From: Piper betle
Taxonomy: Eukaryota > Streptophyta > Magnoliopsida > Piperales > Piperaceae
Assembly: GCA_033002965.1 (NCBI GenBank)
Contig: JAURVB010006236.1
Span: 124,001-188,000, forward strand
Direction: 5' to 3'
Length of the DNA stretch: 64,000 bases
The notes below the pieces were generated by a model. It saw nothing but the letters and a program-made list of their open reading frames with translations. It was not told the DNA's origin and did not search any database. Made by a program: the position numbers and the translations under genes. This document shows positions 40,273 through 53,072 of the stretch, piece by piece (position 1 is the stretch's first letter; each line of letters begins with the position of its first letter).

Positions 40273-43200
40273 ATGGCCCCGAGGAAGAGGGCGTCGTCGT
40301 CCAAGAAGCCGAGCCAGCAGCAGGCCTCCCAGCCCTCCAAGTTCGGCATCCAGCATTTCTTCGAGCGCTACTCACAGTCCGTCGCCGGCGCCGGCGCCTC
40401 CTCTCAGGATGCTGTCTCCCCAACGGCGCCGGCGGAGCGCTGCCTGAGCGGGCAGGCCTCCGGCGACGACGATGCGGGCCCGCCGGAGGTGTCGCCGCCG
40501 GTCGCCAAGGCGGCGCCTCTGAAGCGGTTCAAGTTTTCTCCCGGGATGGTTGGTTGCGGTCCTCGAATTTGTTGCTTTGATGGGATTATTGAGTTTGAGC
40601 TTGTAAAAAAGTTTGATTCTTTTTCTCCTTTCTTGGATTGATAGCTGATGGAGCAGAGCCAAGACGATGGGGGGAATGAGATCACATGGAAGATATCCCC
40701 CGTGAACGAACGGCTCCGGTCTGTTGCAAAGAGAATGCCGGAGGCGGTGAAGGTGTTGTCTGATGCCTCGAATCGTGTATCATCGAGTCTTCGTTTATGC
40801 TCACAGCTAAAGGTAGTCCTCCCTTTTACTGTTTGTTCGAAAAAAATGTGACTGTTAATATTGACACTTTTTTATGCGGTAAGCAATTTTATTCCAACGA
40901 ATAATAAAACAAAAGTTTGTGAAAACAACCCAAATTACGTCAATTAAAAAAAGCAAAACATCAAATCATACAATCATAAATCATGAAGGCAAATGACCAA
41001 ATACGATAATTTGATGATTGATAATATTATTGCATAAATTACTGGGCAAACATTCTGATGTGACCCAAACACCAAATTATGATACACAATTGCAGCTAAC
41101 TCTTCTTGCTTGACTTGTCAAATTCTCATTTGACTTGGCAATTCTTGCTAATTATAGCTCATGGAAACTGCTTTCACTCAGCTAAAGTGGTTATGATATA
41201 AGCTTGTAGGCCTCAGATAAATGAGTGATGATAATTAGATTTATCATTGTCTTCAAATCAATGGCTCTATCCATTAAGCATGTTCTATGAACAGAGAGAT
41301 AAAATATGCTGATAATTGCAGCATAGTTCACTTCCAGCTGGTCACGCCAACAAACCACACACGTCTCCCTCCACCGAAGCTATTGAAGGGCTCTTTACCT
41401 TCCCCGGTAGAGTGCATAATCTTGAAGCAGATGCGGGAAATAAGATTAGTATTTGCAGAGAGACGAATGGGTCAAGCAACAGGATTGTAGCTAGCCAACA
41501 AAGCACATTTCTCACACCTCCTTCTATAGCATATAGGATCGGTGAGGTAATTACTTTTCAATCTTTGTAATCAGCCAGAAAAATTATGTCCATTGTATTG
41601 AGTGAGGTTCATACCTTCCCAAGTGGTATAGTAGGGTCATTAATTCCCGTTTTTATATTTTTCATTTACTGTAATGCAGTTTGGGAATGACAGTCGATTC
41701 AGTGGTGCTGCTGAGCAATCAGGTTCGCAGCAGCACAAAAGGTTGGTTAAGTTTATTTGGTAACCGGACTCATTAATATGAAATACTAAGTTAGAAAATA
41801 ACCTGTTTACAGGCTTTGCTTGAACTTCTGGACCAAGTGGAAGATGTTCTTACAGTGGAAGAACCTAATCCACTGAAAGCATTGAACAATAGTGTACCAA
41901 AGCTTGATGTTGAAGACAAGCTTTTGGAGCAAGTCTCACTTGATTCTTCAGGCAATAGTCATTGTAGTCTGTCCACTATTACTTTTCTTGTTTTGGAGGT
42001 ATGTTGTCATCCGTGTCTCTTTTTATGGTTGTAGAAGCTATTGAATTCCTGTAATAGCTTACTGCTTTAAATTTGTTGTAGGTTTCAGAGAATAGAAGAG
42101 TTTCTGACTCTTCAAACTCCCCGAACCCTTCCAAGGTAGTCTTCATCTCCAATAAGCTTATCTTCAGGTTTCTATCATGTGAAAGTTCTGATAGCTCTTC
42201 TCTCTTTTCCAGGTTCTACGATTACTAAACGAACATAATGGGGAAGAATGCTTATTGCTCTTGTGTGATGAGTGGTCCGTAATTGAGATTTTTTATTCAG
42301 TTTTTTATCTCTCACAAATTGTTATGACAATAGTGTATTGGTTTTTTCTACCTAATTTACTTTTATTTCTCTTAGTTATCAACTTACCAATTATTATGAT
42401 GTTGGTCTGAATGCTGTATTCTTTAAAGGATGATAGTACACATATACAAAAATACAAAAATCACCTAATTTTATTTTCTCATGTAAGGGACCCTTTCGGC
42501 AGACACAAGGTTTACGTAATCTAGTTGCATTTGGAACTTATGCTTGCTTTTGATACCTTCTAATATTATCAAATAATGAAATTTACATGAAATGCAATTT
42601 TAGGGTAATATTTCTTTTTCTTCTCTTGACGACTGTATCAAGAAAGGCTCTGAAGTTAAATTTCCGGTCTTTGCTTGGACTTTATTTTATATTTCAATGT
42701 GAAAGCAAGTAAGCAGTCCTGCTGTTATAATATATGTATGATGATGAGGGCGACAAAGTGATTCTTAGAGAAGAGTTAGAAAGTAATCAAGGTAGTATTT
42801 TTCCTTTGATGTGAATTAGGGGTGCTTCTGTCTCATTTCTGATCTTTATTTTTTACATTGAAGATATGAAATTATCTTGATGATATTTTGCCTCCTTGCA
42901 GAGGTTGACTTGTATTATTGCGTTAATTTATGATGTGAAAAATCCCTCCATACTATTTTCTTCTTGCCCAATTTTTTCTTTGTTTCCTCGTCCTCGCTAT
43001 TTTATTTGGTAAAAATATGATGTTTTGTCATTAACATTATTTACATACACTTAGCTTGTGATTGGAAACAGTAATTTATGTTTTTACATTTCTCCAGGCT
43101 TCATAGCCCTGTTGCACCTGGAGACACTGTACGTGTGATTGGCAAATTTGATCACCAGGGAAAATGCGTAGTCGATAGTACCCACAATTTTGTTATTATA

Positions 43201-46200
43201 AATCCAGACATACTTATATCTGGAACACGGGTAATACTTTTATTTTTATTTTTGGCTATGAGTTGCTGTACTAATCATAGTGCTTTTTCATTATACATGT
43301 CAATGTTATATTTGGCCGGAAAGCTGTTTATAGGGTATTAGTTTGTCATAGAAGAATGAAAAGGTGTGTTTGCTGCTGGTATTTTTAGTCTGTTCTTCCT
43401 GTTTCGTACATCGTAAAAGATGACAATTTAAATAATTGAGTGTTCAAAAAATCTCATCGACAAGCTTTGTCTACAAATTTTGGCTGTAAATAGGGGTTGT
43501 TATTTCCAGGTTTCGTCAAGTTTTACCTGTTTAAGACGGGCTGTCCTGGATGAAAGGATAAGATGCAATGAACGTTCAAGTATTGCTGTAATTGGTATTT
43601 TGCTTCATCAGCTTTTTCAGGTGATTTTTGATACTACGTTTAGCTTTTTATGTGATAGAAGATTTCCACATTGACTAGTATGATTTTTCATGCATTGTTT
43701 TTTATATTTTAGGCCGCACTGCTTGAAGATTTTCCTACAGCAGAGTTTTTGGAGAAACATTCGAGAATAATTTTGAAGAAAAACATTGAGAGTTTGTATG
43801 AGAGTGGAGGTAGGTATGTTGATGTGGAATCCTTTATATTGCTACAGTTCTACTGGATTATATGTAGTCATCAGGATTACGAGAGATCCCAGTTTAAAAC
43901 ATCAAATGTGATGTAATATGTTTATTTTAAATCATCAAGCTACATTGAACGTGGATATTTGCTATTGTAGATATTTTGTGGTACTTCTAGCACTATTGTT
44001 TGCAATAATTTTGTAAAAGGCTTTATTTTGCAGTGGCATAAATTAAACTCTTGCTTATTTATTTTTAGTGTGAAGTAATTTTTTCTGTTGTGCTATTATA
44101 TACAGCAAGTGAGGAAGAAGCTTACAATGCCATGACAGAAGCAATTCCAAAATTGCGGAAGTGGCTCATGCGTTATAAGAAATCCCTGGTGAGTTCTTGT
44201 AAAGGTTTGAGTGAATGGTGCCGCTGTTGACAGGAACTTATTATAAGAAATCACTGTCTTTTGTTCAAAAATGTTCTTGTATGGCATACCAAATTACAAG
44301 CTCATCTTTATTTATGTTTTCCTCATTCTTTTTACAGGACTCAAATACCTCTTTTATTGATTTTGGCACAAATTTTGGTCAGAAATATCTCAGAGTTACT
44401 GAGGTAAAGATCTTCCTCAGCTGAATCATAATTATACATAAATTGGTAACATAATATATATTGTGTTATGAACAATGTGATAGCGCTCCTGTTCTGTATT
44501 CTGCATGAGCATAGTATTATGTCTGTGATGCATTTGTCTGCAACAAATATCCTACATGAGGCAACACATCTAATTTTCATTGATCTCAAGAATTAATTTT
44601 TTAAAAATGGCTAATATAATTGACTTTTAAATGGAATGGACTGCATTGGTTGCCCATTGCAGGTTATAGACATTGAAGAGATCGTTTGGGCTCCTAGATA
44701 TGGGCTAAAGGGAATGATAGATGCTTCTGTCAGGGTGAAAATGAATTCTAGTGATGAAGAAGCTTCAGAGAAGATCATGCCACTGGAATTCAAGACTGGA
44801 AAAGCTATTAGTGGTCAGGTAAAGTTATCAGAAAGAAGGATTGCTCTTAAAATTTTATTGCAGTATCACTATTCACTATCACACATATTTATTTAAAGAG
44901 TATTATAGTCAAAGTATCTTGTGAGGCCTTTCTCTACGTGTCTGTCAACAGGTTTCATTTTTTGGGACGAGCTAGAAATGATTAATGGACCCTTCAAAAA
45001 AATTATTGATGGACAATACCTTCATGCTTAACATACTAATGATTTTATGAAGATCTCTGTCAGAAATTTACAACACCGAATCAATTTCAATACTGTTTTT
45101 TCTTATACAAGACTGCTTGGATTTAATTGTTATGATCTCATGTTGCATTTGCACATTCACATGCTTTTTATGACTACACCATAGGACTTTGAAATTTGGT
45201 AAATGAGATGTAAAAGTGCCATTAATGATTACAGTGCTCAAAATGCATGATAAAGGAGATGTAAATAATTCTGCTTTGTAAATAATTTGTCTTAGGTGTT
45301 CTTCTAGTCAGTGTTGTATTTGGAGTTTCTTTCTTTAATATTTTATGTCATTGCCACTTTAATTGTGCAGACTGCAATGGAACATTCTGCACAGGTTATC
45401 CTGTATGCAATATTAATGTCTGAAAGGTGCAATGGGTTAGCTTATTTTGGGCAATTTGATTCTTTCATTTTGCTAGCAATAGGGACAGCTTTAATCTCAA
45501 GTATAATTTCAGAACTTAAATTGCAGATACTTGCAAGATATGGACTCTGGTCTGCTTTTCTATCTCCAAAGTGATGAAACTCAGGTATTGATGCACACTG
45601 TTTCTCTAATGTCTCATTCTTCAGATACTACTACTTTTCTTTTATTCTATAGGGAATCATGGTCCGCAGACCTGACCTGGTTGGACTAATAATGCGCCGT
45701 AATGAACTCGCTAGTGAAATTTTAAGAGCATCTAAGATGCAACTTTTGCCATCAATGCTGCAAGTATGCTTCAAATGCAACTTAACAAGTTTTTTCTAAT
45801 TATTTATTTGTGCAATTGATGCTATCCTTTTTGATTGATTTTTATATTAGAACCAGAATGTTTGCAAAAGATGCCGCCACCTTAATGTTTGTGCTATATA
45901 CCATAAGGTAAATACATATTCTCTGTATCTATGAAGTGAATAATTTTCAGATTGGTGATTTGCTTCTAAGTTGCTACAAATGGTACTTGAAATTTTGGCA
46001 ATCTATAATCAGAATGTTAGATGTAAAAGATAGAGTAAAATTTGAAAGTATAATGTAATTAAAATTTGAAAGTAGAATGTAATTACTGTAAGATGTCCAA
46101 ATATGAGCAAAAAATGAGCCCAAAAAGATTATGCATTTACACCCCCTCCCAATTCCAATATAATAATAATAATAATAATTCGATTAAGTTAATCCTGTAC

Positions 46201-49200
46201 CATAAAATTGTCTGCATGAAGCTCTAAAAGTACAAACATGAATATTGAACCGCTACTATTCTCAATTAGTTCATGAATTTCAAGTATCATATTGAATGCA
46301 AATCAGCTATAAGTAAGGCTTGGCTGTAAAACCACCCATATTTAAGGGGCAGCTGAAAAAGTTTAAACACTCTTAAGTTCTTGTATGTCATCACATTTTT
46401 GGGTCTTGAAGTCTTGTCAGTTGTAAGGTCTTACAGCAGATATGGACTCATGAGTTATCCCACTTAAGATGTGGGGGCATGGATATTGCACCGTTAACCT
46501 ATAACACAAAAATTATACAGAATTTTATTTTGGGTATTTAATAGGAGAAATCGTCATCCATTTTGTGTCTCAAGTCAGTCTGGTAACTTCATCTGCTTGC
46601 CCAAATGTAAAGGTTTATCAAGTGGACTTTCAAACCATTGCCAATAGTAGATATGATTGATTATGATGAAGTTATCATATTCATAACGCAGATCTAAGCA
46701 AGCATTAAAACCATAGTAGGACGATGATTAGAAATAAGGTAAAAGCTTAAAACAGTCAATAGGCTTGCATTGGATAGAAGAAGCAATGGAAGGGATTTAG
46801 TGGAAGAGAAGAAAAGGAGGAAGAAGGTGAACTAAAACCTAAACTTCATTCTCTCAACTGATCGGCCATCCTCAGTGGAGTGTGCCTGCTCTTTTAATTC
46901 AACAAAAACACAAAAATAATCCCACCTAATATCCCGTACTAATAAAACCCGTCCTACTAAGAAATAAACAAAACCTAGGCAATAAAGCAACAAAGAAAGC
47001 CTCAAAATAACTCTTAACAAGTGCAAAACAAACTCTTCACAAGTATAAGCAAACATAAAACATTTACACTGCATCGTTTTATCCAACTACCGTTTTGTTA
47101 TGTTGGTTGTATTGGGCAGGTTTATTGACTTTGTGCCCTAAATTTTTGTTATCATTTTTCGCTTTTAACTGTTGCCCTCGTCATATGAAGGCAGAGGGAG
47201 GAAATATGGAGGCAAGTGGCCTTGGTGATCTTTTTGATTCCAGTGTTGGACATTTAGCCCCATCTCATTGTGATTTTCTGGTTAAGTGGGAGCGGCTAAT
47301 TGATTTGGAGGCAAAAGAGAGCCTGGTAAGATAAAATTCATTTTGAATGAATCTCAAAATGGCTCTTTAACATATACTTTTAACAGTTGTAATGTATTTC
47401 AGACTGCAAAGAAAAAGATATGGCAACCATCGATTTTTAAGGGAGAAAAAATGGGATTGAAGTTTCCGATATGATAATTGATCTTTCAAGTGATTTCTTT
47501 CCAAACAATAATTTCCAAGATGGTCGTTTTGTTTACCGATTTGTCCATCAATTATTGCATGAAACACATTCACAAGCTCAAAATGAAAAATCATCTGCTG
47601 TTAACAAGCTTTCAGAATGCAATTTGGATTGCTCCCTTAAAGCAGGGGACTATGTGGTAAGAGCTTTGCTAATTTTTTGCTGACTTCTTTGCTAGTGAGT
47701 CTCTGATTGCTTTAGTTTTGGCCTACATAAGATGAGTTGATTCTGTATAGTGTAGAGATTACTAGTAATATATATACTATGTGCAAATGGAGATTGTTAG
47801 AAGTCATGGAAAAAGAAAATATAAAAAGATATAATAAGGTGAACGAAAATCATGGCAAGAGGCACCAGTAAATCTAATTTGACAAAAAGCTCTAGGTCTT
47901 TCTAACGTTCAATTGCGTGTGTGATTCCTAGATTATTTGTAATCATTACTGCGCATTTCTTTTGCTTGTTCCAATTTGTGTACATTTTTCTATTTTTTAT
48001 TTAGGTACTTTCCACAGAATCTGGACGTATTGCAGTTGCAAATGGAATGGTAGTTGAGATTGGCAAAACTCATGTTCTGGTAACTAGCAACCTGCATCCT
48101 GTTTAGGCGAACTTTCATCACAAACTCAAGATTCATCCATCTTGTTTTTCAGCACAAATGGTCTTGAAAGTCTATCTGACATTAACTTGTCATGTAATTA
48201 GGTTTCATTTTCTCGCCGTCTACGACTTCCAGGGACCAAATTGTCTTTAGAGATTGAAGAACTCAAAAGGGAGGTATGGCGAATTAGTAAAGATGAAATT
48301 TCTTCCAGTTATGCTATAATGAGGTGGGGATTGCACTATAATGTATTGTCGTCATTAATTATCATGAACTGCTTCATGTGTGTGCACGACTAATTCTGAT
48401 CTCTATGCTTGATTGCTGCAAAGGTTTAACATTCTACAGCTATTACTGAATGTGCCACAAAGTTCACATCTTCGAAAATTGATTATTAACCTTGAGGTAT
48501 GTGTTGATTGCCAAGTATGGGCTTAATCAGTTTGTCTTGTTTCCAGTGTATGATATCAAAGTTTACTCAAAGTTGGAAATAAATTATTAACAGGCACCCC
48601 GATTTGACAGTGGATGCATTTTAAGTCAAGATCCTGCAGTTTCTTATATCCGGTCAGAGAAGAGCCTCAATGACGATCAAAGAAGAACTGTGCTTAAGGT
48701 TAATGATCATTATCCTTCTTTACGTCACCAACAATTATGTTGTTGCATATAAAATTAATAGATGCAGTTGCTACTGTAACTTTCAGATCCTTGCTGCCAA
48801 GGATTACACTCTCATTCTTGGAATGCCTGGAACTGGCAAGACATCTACTTTGGTGCATGCTGTTAAGGCTCTACTCATGAAAGGATATTCTATTCTGCTC
48901 ACGTCCTATACGAATTCTGCTATTGACAATCTTCTAGTCAAGCTGAAAGCTCAGGTTCTATAATATTCTTTCCATTAGCTTTACTGGACAAATCTGATTT
49001 GCATCATGTCTTTACCTTTTTATCTGGCTAAGAATGACTTCTATCATGTAATTAATTAGAGCTAATATCGATTTCAAGAAAGGCCTTCTAAGTACGAGGC
49101 TCACATGGTTTCAACCCCTTCCATTTTAGTTACAGAAATATTGTGATAAGGGTTTTGTGAACTTAAATGTGGGGCTTTTCTTGGCTTGATATTTTTAGGT

Positions 49201-51180
49201 CCTCTTGACAACAGCAGGGTCCCAGATGTTAGAAAGTATTTTTCTTCAAAGCCAATAATGTGATTGCATTTTTGTCTTGAGCTGATTTTTGGATTTACTG
49301 CCTTTTCTGATCTCATGACTTGTAAGATCTTGTCGTCTATTCGTTTCTTGACTGATTTTATTTCTAATGTGTAGGGCATTGATTTTGTTCGCATTGGAAG
49401 ATACGAGGCAGTTCATAAGGAAGTACAGGATCACTGTTTTTCAGGTTCATTTACATTATATTTCAGCTTTTTTTTATTTCTTTCTTTTTTTCACGTATAA
49501 TATATTTCTCCTCGTACATTGGTCACAGCAATGAAAACAACTTGCACTCTTGAAGATCTTAAACATAGAATGAATCAAGTTAGAGTCGTGGGATCAACCT
49601 GTTTGGGCATGAATCATCCGTTGCTTGCAAACAAAAAGTTTGATGTATGCATAATGGATGAAGCTGGACAAACTACCATTCCTGTATGTGATTTTTCTTT
49701 CAGTATGGTGCTCCAATATTTGGAAATGGTGATTGTGTATAAATCGGTAGAGGTTAATCCTTCCGAGAGCTTGAGATTTAGCTTAATTTTCATTTACATA
49801 TATAGGTGTCCCTGGGGCCTTTGATGTTTGCTTCAATGTTTGTTCTTGTTGGAGATCACTACCAGCTACCTCCACTTGTGCAAGTACGTCCTTGACATAT
49901 AAGATTACCTCTAACCTTTTTATCGAATCACAAATAATTTTTTTAATACTCTTTAAATGATCTCAGAGTACAGAAGCCAAAGAAAGTGGGATGGGGCAGA
50001 GCCTGTTTTGTAAGCTTTCTGAGGCACATCCTGAAGCAATATCTGCTCTGCAGTGCCAGGTTTCCGACATATATTTACAACTGATCAGTTCATTTAATAA
50101 TTTGTTAAGGTTTTCTATTTCTGATATATTAGTCTTTGCAGTACCGTATGTGTGCTGGTATTATGGAGTTATCAAATACTCTCATATACGGAAACAGGCT
50201 GCGTTGTGGTTCATCTGAAGTGGCAAATGGCAAGCTTGGAATATCAATTGTTGAACCCATTGCTACTTGGCTGAAAAATGTTAGTCAAAACTTTCTAAAC
50301 TAGATCAAGCTTATGAACTGATAAATTCCAATTCTAATTCTCGTTTGTGATTGTTCAGGTTCTAGATCCAGAAAGATGTACAATATTCGTTGATACTGGT
50401 ATGTCAGCTCGACTTTCTTTTTAGTAGAATAACTAACGGCTTGGCATTTTCGTTCAAAGGAATAACCACTTTCAATATGTATAAAACAGACATGTTGCCG
50501 GCGATTGAAGTGAAAGAACACAAGAGCGTCAATAACCCAACTGAAGCAGAAATCATAGCGGAGGTACCAAGTCTCAATTTTTTGTCATTTTAGAAAAAGT
50601 GTACTGTCTTTGTTTGTGAATATATTCCGGGCTCAAACAAGAGAGTTGAATCATTGTTGTTCTTACTTGAATACTAACAAGGTTGTAGAAGCTTTGGTGA
50701 ATGGAGGCGTTGCTAGTGATGCGATTGGCATCATTACACCATACAACTCTCAGGCAAGCCTCATACACCAAGTTGTTGGTTCGTTCATCGAGATACACAC
50801 GATTGATAAGTATCAGGTTCTGCTTGAAACTTTTTCATGTAATTTTCTCAGTAATACATGTTTTTGGGATCTGTCATTAGTTTAATTTTGGCTGATGATA
50901 GGGAAGAGACAAAGAATGCATCATAGTTTCTTTTGTGAGATCTTCTGAGATTCAAAGGCTTGGCAGTTCAACCATCCTGGGGGATTGGCAAAGGATCAAT
51001 GTAGCTATTACTCGAGCGAAGAAGAAGCTGATCATGGTAGGGTCGTGTAGAACTCTTTCTAAAGCTCCACTTTTGAAGCTTCTAATTGATAAGGTCGATG
51101 AGCAAGCTGGCATGATAAGAATCTCTAAGAAGGAATTCTTTCCCAATGGAAGATTAAGGAAATGCTCTCAACCCAGATGA
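40273..51180 (+). CDS. DNA2: DNA2 helicase-nuclease
   Basis: DNA2 trims flaps in Okazaki-fragment processing and resects DNA ends; the Arabidopsis orthologue is JHS1. I traced 33 GT-AG exons: 40273-40548, 40645-40812, 41322-41546, 41680-41745, 41813-41998, 42082-42135, 42213-42274, 43098-43230, 43510-43620, 43713-43809, 44106-44188, 44338-44403, 44663-44818, 45371-45426, 45527-45584, 45653-45763, 45851-45907, 47191-47325, 47403-47656, 48005-48079, 48202-48323, 48424-48496, 48594-48698, 48787-48954, 49375-49444, 49529-49683, 49806-49883, 49967-50059, 50142-50279, 50359-50398, 50490-50563, 50682-50816, 50902-51180. Seen: N-terminal SKFGIQHFF (PIP-like), nuclease GMID and LEFKTGK, Fe-S cysteines ([17 protein letters not shown]), Walker [42 protein letters not shown]. 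About 1319 residues, normal for plants. Exon 19 lacks one A in a run (near 47451), shifting frame between GEK and NGIEVSDM; everything else is open. Confidence 0.95.
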
Positions 51181-51267
51181 TCGATGTTTGTGATATAACA
51201 TCAAAATTTTGCCATTGTATTCATTCATTTTGGTAATTACTCAAAGCCAAAAACTGTATATATAAGC

Positions 51268-51273
51268 AATAAA
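51268..51273 (+). terminator. Candidate polyadenylation signal of DNA2
   Basis: AATAAA 88 bases after the DNA2 stop codon. Confidence 0.5.
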
Positions 51274-51907
51274 CTTGAAAATAATTATTGCACTTGCGCT
51301 CCAAACATCTATGTATTCCACTCGGCAATTCAATGAGACAGGCTGACACCACAGTTGGCTATAATTGAGTTAGTGCCCACTCTGGCATCAAACATCAGAG
51401 ATGAAATGAGCAGAGTGAACTGTGCTCATTTCATCTCGCTCAACTGCATTCCTGGCCATACACGAAACATGAGGCATTGACAAATCAACCAAGCACGGAT
51501 ATTGGGGAGTGAAGCATCGTTGCATATATCTTGTTTACTAATTTGAAATTTTGAACGCTAAGTTCTTTTATTGTTTATTAATAGCTTTTAGTGGATTTGG
51601 AGTTAGAAACAAGCTGTTTTGTCTGTCTTACCACAGTTGAAGGTTTCACGGTTAATTGTCGAAGCCTGCTGTTAATATTTACAGGGATCCAGAATTCAGA
51701 ACTCAAACTAAGCCGGGTCTTAATTAACAGGCGACATGTAGAACAAGAATAGGTAGAAAAGTTAGTTGCTTCTCACTTCTTTCTCCTTTTTCCTTTTTCA
51801 CACAGCCGGTCATGGGTTTTATCGCCGTATATATACTAATTTATCCTGCGTCGTTTGGTCTTCTTTTTCTTTCATGTTGTCTTGATATCCAACTTACGTT
51901 CAGTTAC

Positions 51908-51910
<3 letters not shown>
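51274..51910. other. Intergenic, no gene seen
   Basis: Contains a short inverted repeat GAGATGAAATGAGCA / TGCTCATTTCATCTC (51398-51440). Nothing else supported. Confidence 0.4.

Positions 51911-51953
<43 letters not shown>
51911..51953. repeat. TA dinucleotide microsatellite
   Basis: About 21 TA units that abut the left end of the TIR element at 51954. Confidence 0.9.
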
Positions 51954-51956
<3 letters not shown>

Positions 51957-52684
51957 TAGGATAGTCTGGGGGTGCGATAGTCTTAGTATTGTCTTGTTTA
52001 TCCTCGAGATCTATTTTTTTTAAAAAATAAAAACTTTCCATCTTCTCTTCCACCGCTGTCTACGCTACCTCTACCTTGGCTGTTTGCCTCAGCTGCACTG
52101 GGCCACCGGTGCCCGCACCCACCATTTGAGCCCATCACCGAGCCCTAGCTGGCTGCACCCACGCCCTCAACCGCCCTTACACCCTCGTGCTCCCGTCCGT
52201 ATTGCTGAGGAGGAACAACGGCGGTGCATCGAGCGTGGGCACGGGCATGGGTGTGCCAGAGGAGCAAGGGCGGCAGCACCGCGAGCATAGGCAAGGCAGA
52301 GGGTGGGGGCACCGGCGTGGGCACGGGTGCGGGTGCGGGCGTAGGCGTGGTGAGGAAGGACGTGGGCATGGGCGTGGCGGATGAGCAAGGGGGCGCGAGC
52401 ACGGGTGCGGGCATAAGCGTGGCAGATGAACAAGGGGACAGGGGCACAGCGTGGGTGGGGTCACGAGGGGGCATGGTGGTGCTGGCTGGGGGGTGGTGAC
52501 CCAGGCATGGGCACGGCGATGAGGGCGAGGGCAAGGGCACGGGATATGGCGGGGGACCGCGGCCGTGGGTGCGGTGGATGGCAGATTATACGGAGATTAG
52601 GGTTTTTTTAAAAAAATTAGATCTGACCCATATTAGAGGTGATTGTAAAAAAATTTTCTAGCAGGAACCCCCAAGCTATCTTAA
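51954..52684. mobile_element. Non-autonomous TIR element, copy 4
   Basis: Left end AGGATAGTCTGGGGGT and, inverted, AAGATAGCTTGGGGGT at the right end. A GC-rich core (52060-52590) with GGGCACGGG/GGCATGGGC-type repeats gives open frames on both strands. TA runs lie on both sides. Same architecture as the other TA-flanked elements here but its TIR sequence differs. Confidence 0.55.
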
Positions 52685-52792
52685 TATATATATATATACA
52701 CACGCGCATACGTGTACGCATGCATGCAATGGCGCGGGCGTTTGCCTTTATCCTCTTCCTCTCGTTTCCTCTCTCGCCTTCTACTTCCCATC

Positions 52793-53010
52793 ATGAACTC
52801 AAGCATCCCCTCACTTCTCCTCGCCTTCCTTCTCATCACCAATCCTCAGGTATGTATTTTTGTCTCCGGATCTACCTTATAATAATATGTATATTGCAGT
52901 AATGTTCAATATGGTGCCACAAACATGAGTATATACATGCATGCATGGTACTTGTGCAGGCATTTCCTTGGACACTTGTATCACAGGTTCAAGATAATCC
53001 GGAGAACTGA
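52793..53010 (+). CDS. Possible short secreted peptide (weak)
   Basis: Two blocks, 52793-52849 and 52960-53010, join across a canonical GT-AG intron to a 35-residue peptide starting MNSSIPSLLLAFLLITNPQ, which looks like a signal peptide, and ending QDNPEN. It stands between a TE and an F-box pseudogene. An alternative upstream start in another frame (MARAFAFILFLSFPLSPS) also looks hydrophobic. No family is recognised. Confidence 0.2.
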
Positions 53011-53072
53011 GAAGGGGAGGAAACCACCTGCTTTATCGTTGTGTTGAAAAGCTGCCTCTCTCTGTAACATGG

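Noticed and set aside
46832..47086. An 84-codon minus-strand frame in DNA2 intron 17.
   Set aside because: No motif or splice support. The 1.28-kb intron may hold an old TE piece (about 46760-47060), but I could not find its ends.
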